Positions 5,761-8,143 of a DNA stretch of 8,143 nucleotides are shown one piece after another. The notes beneath the pieces are model-generated. The model was given only the letters and a program-made list of their open reading frames with translations, searched no databases and was not told where the DNA came from. The stretch lies in contig JAMXLQ010000315.1 in NCBI GenBank assembly GCA_024280975.1, positions 1-8,143 of the forward strand, written 5' to 3'. Every line of letters starts with the position of its first letter. Within the stretch, counting starts at the first letter, position 1. Made by a program: the position numbers and the translations under genes. This stretch comes from Methanosarcina sp. Lineage in GTDB: Archaea; Halobacteriota; Methanosarcinia; Methanosarcinales; Methanosarcinaceae.

Positions 5761-5798
5761 TTTATCCCTGTCCTTTCATGATATCCCTTTCCTACTTT
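5761..5798. terminator. Convergent intergenic terminator region
   Basis: Only 38 nt separate the NYN stop codon from the stop of the opposing gene. The plus strand is pyrimidine-rich and ends in CTTTTT, adequate for archaeal T-run termination. No strong hairpin is seen. Confidence 0.4.
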
Positions 5799-6776
5799 TT
5801 AAGGATAATTAACGTCTACTCCGAGGATCTCTTTTTCTTCGGCAAAAACATCCCGTGCGATCTCGGCGCAACCAATTGCAGCATGCCACTTTCCGAGACA
5901 CTGACATTCCTGTCCTAGATGTGCACGAATTTTTTTCTGCACATATTCAAATTCGCCTACAGATCCCGCGAGAAAGATTTCCCCAGTTGTCTCATAGTCC
6001 TTGAGAAGAAGCTGCATTGAGGCAATTTCCATAGCTGCAAACAACGCAATAGTATCAAGGGCAAAGAGGGCAGGACCTTCTCCTTTTCTGGCTGCACTGA
6101 GTAATTCTTCTCTATCTTTATACGGAGTCATTTTCAAAGTTCCTGCCTCTATGAAAGCCTGATTTGCAGTACGGTGCCCGTTGTCCACATCCCTGATAGC
6201 TTGCAGGTCAAGAGGTCCATGATGAATACCCGGAGCGAATATGCAGGCGTCAATTGCACCAATTACCTTTCCATTGGCGATTGCAAGAGTAACAGTATTT
6301 GAGCTTATATCGGAAACTACGAAATTTTTATAACCAAGGCAAAAGATGTGGTAGGCAATTCCCAGCTTTTCCGGGCTTGTAAGATGGGAAAATACCTTCA
6401 TTCTGGAATCCACTTTGCTCTCCGTATGAAGACCAGGGATTGCTATTGCCGGAATTCCCGAGTTCCGGATGGCATCAAAAACTCTTGTGCCTCCTCCTGT
6501 CTTTTTTCCAGCTCCTTCGGTACTCTTAAGCCCTCTTCCTTCCAGGCTCCTAACATCTTTAATCGTGGAAAAGCCATCTCCCATTGAGTAAGTCAAGGCA
6601 ATCAGGTCGATTGTTTTACGCTGGATTCCAAAATTTTCCTCCAGCGAGATTAGAATCTCATTTTCAGACATGGCAGCTGCCTCAGCCCTCCCAAGCTCAA
6701 AGGTCAGAGTTTTTTCTCCTTCTATGAGAGCAAAACGCATTGCAGTTGTACCATGATCAATCCCTATAAACGCCAA
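5799..6776 (-). CDS. Methanogenesis marker protein 12-like ASKHA-fold protein
   Basis: A 325-residue protein with the actin-like ATPase/sugar-kinase (ASKHA) signature. The phosphate-1 motif is GIDHGTTAMRFA (5-16), the phosphate-2-like segment VSDISSNTVTLAIANG is at 154-169, and the adenosine-type FLAGSVG is at 268-274. Length and sequence fit the methanogen-restricted family I know as methanogenesis marker 12 (TIGR03281); its reaction is not established. The start is TTG at 6776, directly after an in-frame TAA. It is backed by GGGAGA 8 nt upstream, and no in-frame ATG lies nearby. The DUF2103-like gene ends 22 nt upstream on the same strand, so the two are likely one operon. The region 80-98 (EGRGLKSTEGAGKKTGGG) is Gly/Lys-rich and could be a flexible loop. 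Confidence 0.88.
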   Translation of the reverse strand: MAFIGIDHGTTAMRFALIEGEKTLTFELGRAEAAAMSENEILISLEENFGIQRKTIDLIALTYSMGDGFSTIKDVRSLEGRGLKSTEGAGKKTGGGTRVFDAIRNSGIPAIAIPGLHTESKVDSRMKVFSHLTSPEKLGIAYHIFCLGYKNFVVSDISSNTVTLAIANGKVIGAIDACIFAPGIHHGPLDLQAIRDVDNGHRTANQAFIEAGTLKMTPYKDREELLSAARKGEGPALFALDTIALFAAMEIASMQLLLKDYETTGEIFLAGSVGEFEYVQKKIRAHLGQECQCLGKWHAAIGCAEIARDVFAEEKEILGVDVNYP

Positions 6777-6798
6777 TTACTTTCTCTCCCTTAATGCC

Positions 6799-7152
6799 TC
6801 AGAGGGCAGTTTTCAAGATTTCGTTAATTTCGTCCATAATTCTGTCTCCCTCTTCAGCGGTCCCAACTGTTGTCACCAATCTTACTTCCTGGAAACTCCT
6901 ACCTTCAGAGAGCAATAGCCTTAAGTTTCCTCTTGCATCCGCACGCAGTACTTTCCCAGTTAGACTTCCTCCTGCAGTGCCTTTTACAGAAATTACGGAC
7001 GGGATTACCTTTTTTATCTCAGGGTGCTGGCTTACAAGTTTTACAAGCTTTTTACCAGCCCTTCCTCCGATGATTGTCGTATGGGCTCCCCCAAGTTTAT
7101 TTTTATAGGAGCCTTGTGCTTTTTCCTGTATGTTATTTTTATTTTCTGACAT
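6799..7152 (-). CDS. DUF2103-like conserved archaeal protein
   Basis: A small soluble protein of 117 residues. The first 18 are polar and low-complexity; the conserved part begins at GGAHTTIIGGRAGKKLV (21-37). It continues with IKKVIPSVISVKGTAGG (46-62), LRADARGNLRLLLSEG (69-84), and a C-terminal helix. This pattern resembles the family I remember as DUF2103/COG4031, annotated as a predicted metal-binding protein of unknown function. H24 and several Asp/Glu are candidate ligands, but no Cys is present. ATG 7152 is the first in-frame start after a TGA, yet it lacks a good ribosome site. The strong AGGAG at 7179-7183 instead serves an ATG at 7175 in another frame. It probably leads an operon with the marker-12 gene. 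Confidence 0.8.
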   Translation of the reverse strand: MSENKNNIQEKAQGSYKNKLGGAHTTIIGGRAGKKLVKLVSQHPEIKKVIPSVISVKGTAGGSLTGKVLRADARGNLRLLLSEGRSFQEVRLVTTVGTAEEGDRIMDEINEILKTAL

Positions 7153-7437
7153 TTGTAGTCAAACCGGTAACCCATTCTCCTAACAACTTTTCCTTCTCTT
7201 ATTTATTCTTTTTTATATTTATTATGTATCTATTTATCCGGTTAAACTCTCAAGAGATTAAAATTTCAAGGAAGCCTTTCATGCGATTAAAATTTTTGCG
7301 AAAAATTTGCACTGAAGCCAGAAGCTATAAAAATAAGACATTCCAGAATCCCTAAAATATAAATGAATATCGGACTCTGGATCATTTAGTTATTTTTTAG
7401 AATTGCCTTATTTCCGGAAAACCCGGTTTCATTAAAA
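7153..7437 (-). promoter_or_regulatory. Promoter and leader region of the DUF2103/marker-12 operon
   Basis: Reading the minus strand, AAATATAAAA (plus-strand 7211-7220) is a good TATA element, placing a start near 7190. An upstream TTTATATTTT (around 7355-7364) is an alternative. Between them lie a direct repeat GATTAAAATTT (7256-7266, 7285-7295) and a perfect palindrome AAATTTTT-GCG-AAAAATTT (7290-7308). A CCGG/CCGG mini-hairpin around 7413-7427 may end the ACT gene transcript. I see no gene here apart from the short frame discussed in the findings. Confidence 0.5.
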
Positions 7438-7875
7438 TTAAATTTTTTCAAGTTCCTTCATGCTTATGAGCTTGATACCTTCTTCTTCAAGCGTTTTAAT
7501 TGCTTTTTCAATGTCGTTAACTCTTACTATTAAGAGGGCTTTCTGATCTTTGGTGACAAAGGCATACGCATAATCAATATTGATTTTAACTCTTCCGAAT
7601 ACTTCCGCAATACGGGACATGCTACCAGGAACGTCTTCCATTTCGATTCCCAGAACGGTCGTTTCGGAAACTGTAAACCCTGCATCATGGAGTACACTGT
7701 GCGCATAGTCGGATCTGTCCACAACCATGCGGATTATCCCGAAATCTCCTGACTCGGCAATGGTAAACGCCCTAATATTTACGCCGGCGCTTTTCAATTT
7801 ATTTGCGACGTTTGCGAGTCTGCCAGGCTTATTTTCCGCAAAAAGGGAAATCTGCTTTATAACTTTATCTTCCAT
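7438..7875 (-). CDS. Tandem ACT-domain protein (amino-acid-binding regulator)
   Basis: A protein of 145 residues made of two ACT domains and nothing else. ACT1 covers about residues 5-70 with the ligand-loop motif ENKPGRLANVA (14-24). ACT2 covers about 73-142 with MEDVPGSMSRIA (79-90). Stand-alone double ACT proteins (COG4747 type) are cytosolic sensors that bind small molecules, usually amino acids. In archaea they are often beside aryl-CoA ligase genes, but none is visible here. The ATG at 7875 has AAGGGTG about 5 nt upstream. The gene is separated by 285 nt from the next minus-strand gene and has its own promoter-like region, so it is probably monocistronic. The ligand cannot be read from the sequence. 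Confidence 0.92.
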   Translation of the reverse strand: MEDKVIKQISLFAENKPGRLANVANKLKSAGVNIRAFTIAESGDFGIIRMVVDRSDYAHSVLHDAGFTVSETTVLGIEMEDVPGSMSRIAEVFGRVKINIDYAYAFVTKDQKALLIVRVNDIEKAIKTLEEEGIKLISMKELEKI

Positions 7876-7962
7876 TACAGCACCCTTGTCCTTATATTAC
7901 TTGTTCTTATTTCTCTTACATCCTTTTTTAATCTTCTTACCAGAGTATAGTATAAACTTCTA

Positions 7963-7972
7963 TGTATATTTT
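7963..7972 (-). promoter_or_regulatory. Candidate TATA box for the ACT-domain gene
   Basis: The minus strand reads AAAATATACA, which predicts a start near 7940 and a leader of about 65 nt. A second AT-rich element, TTTATACTATAC, at about 7944-7955 is an alternative. Confidence 0.4.
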
Positions 7973-8006
7973 AAGATTACATGCCGTTTTTAAGCTTATA
8001 ATTGGT

Positions 8007-8046
8007 TAATTTATTTCACATCTGGTAATTTTATTTTTACATCTGG
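8007..8046. repeat. Imperfect tandem repeat ending in ACATCTGG
   Basis: TAATTTATTTCACATCTGG (8007-8025) is followed directly by a near copy (8026-8046) with two inserted T residues. It lies upstream of the ACT gene promoter. The rest of 7994-8143 contains no gene or other clear signal, apart from a CCTGCA/TGCAGG pairing (about 8047 with 8098). Confidence 0.5.
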
Positions 8047-8143
8047 CCCTGCATTGTAAGAGAAATTTAGAAAAATCAGAGCCAAAAAGCCAAAACTGCA
8101 GGACATTAACATTCCGTAGTTTTTGAATCTCCGAAACTTTCAA

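Noticed and set aside
6794..7355. Plus-strand frames of 67-104 codons over and beside the DUF2103 gene
   Set aside because: They are mirror frames of a conserved gene or low-complexity Phe/Leu/Ser translations of AT-rich spacer, with no ribosome site.
7727..7993. 88-codon plus-strand frame over the ACT gene start and promoter
   Set aside because: It is antisense to a clear ACT domain. The remainder is a low-complexity Phe/Leu translation of spacer.

Overview
The window is a piece of a methanogenic archaeon's chromosome, almost certainly Methanosarcina or a close relative. It carries the alpha subunit of the acetyl-CoA decarbonylase/synthase (ACDS/CODH) complex and an ASKHA-fold protein of the methanogenesis-marker-12 type. 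Genes have strong archaeal Shine-Dalgarno sites (for example GGAGGTGA), promoters look like TATA boxes, and GC-moderate genes alternate with very AT-rich spacers. The species is not identified.

Layout. Positions 1-2213 (minus) hold cdhA, with about 737 N-terminal residues inside the window and the C-terminus beyond the left edge. In front of it is a TATA box at 2606-2614, which predicts a 5' leader of about 370 nt. This agrees with the 371-nt regulatory leader I recall being described for the Methanosarcina thermophila cdhABCDE transcript. The leader contains an A-rich motif repeated about every 30-32 nt and two overlapping mini-ORFs that end at the ribosome binding site. From 2615 to 3735 there is no conventional gene. 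This 1.1 kb AT-rich stretch contains a possible 33-residue membrane micro-protein, a possible small RNA near 2981-3040, a cluster of inverted repeats (3238-3346), and two pairs of operator-like direct repeats (3569-3597, 3617-3648) ahead of the next promoter.

Positions 3736-4775 (plus) form a two-gene unit: a rhomboid intramembrane serine protease with intact Ser/His dyad, overlapping by 7 nt a soluble 140-residue protein that I do not recognise. The spacer 4776-5175 ends in a compact run of four hairpins (5032-5154), preceded by a 14-bp perfect palindrome. It immediately precedes a NYN/PIN-like putative RNase gene (5176-5760, plus). This pairing of a structured leader with a putative RNase is the most interesting arrangement in the window.

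Convergent to it on the minus strand, 7875 to 5799, are an orphan double-ACT-domain protein, then a DUF2103-like protein and the methanogenesis marker 12-like protein. The last two are separated by only 22 nt and are probably co-transcribed. The marker-12 gene uses a TTG start. A strong Shine-Dalgarno upstream of the DUF2103 gene points to an out-of-frame ATG instead of the annotated start. The right end (7994-8143) has no gene but holds a tandem repeat.

Functionally, cdhA belongs to acetate/CO carbon metabolism and the marker-12 gene to a methanogen-specific gene set. The rhomboid unit, the NYN protein and the ACT protein look like regulatory or housekeeping accessories, and nothing in the sequence ties them to cdhA. 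I see no insertion sequence, CRISPR array, tRNA or rRNA.
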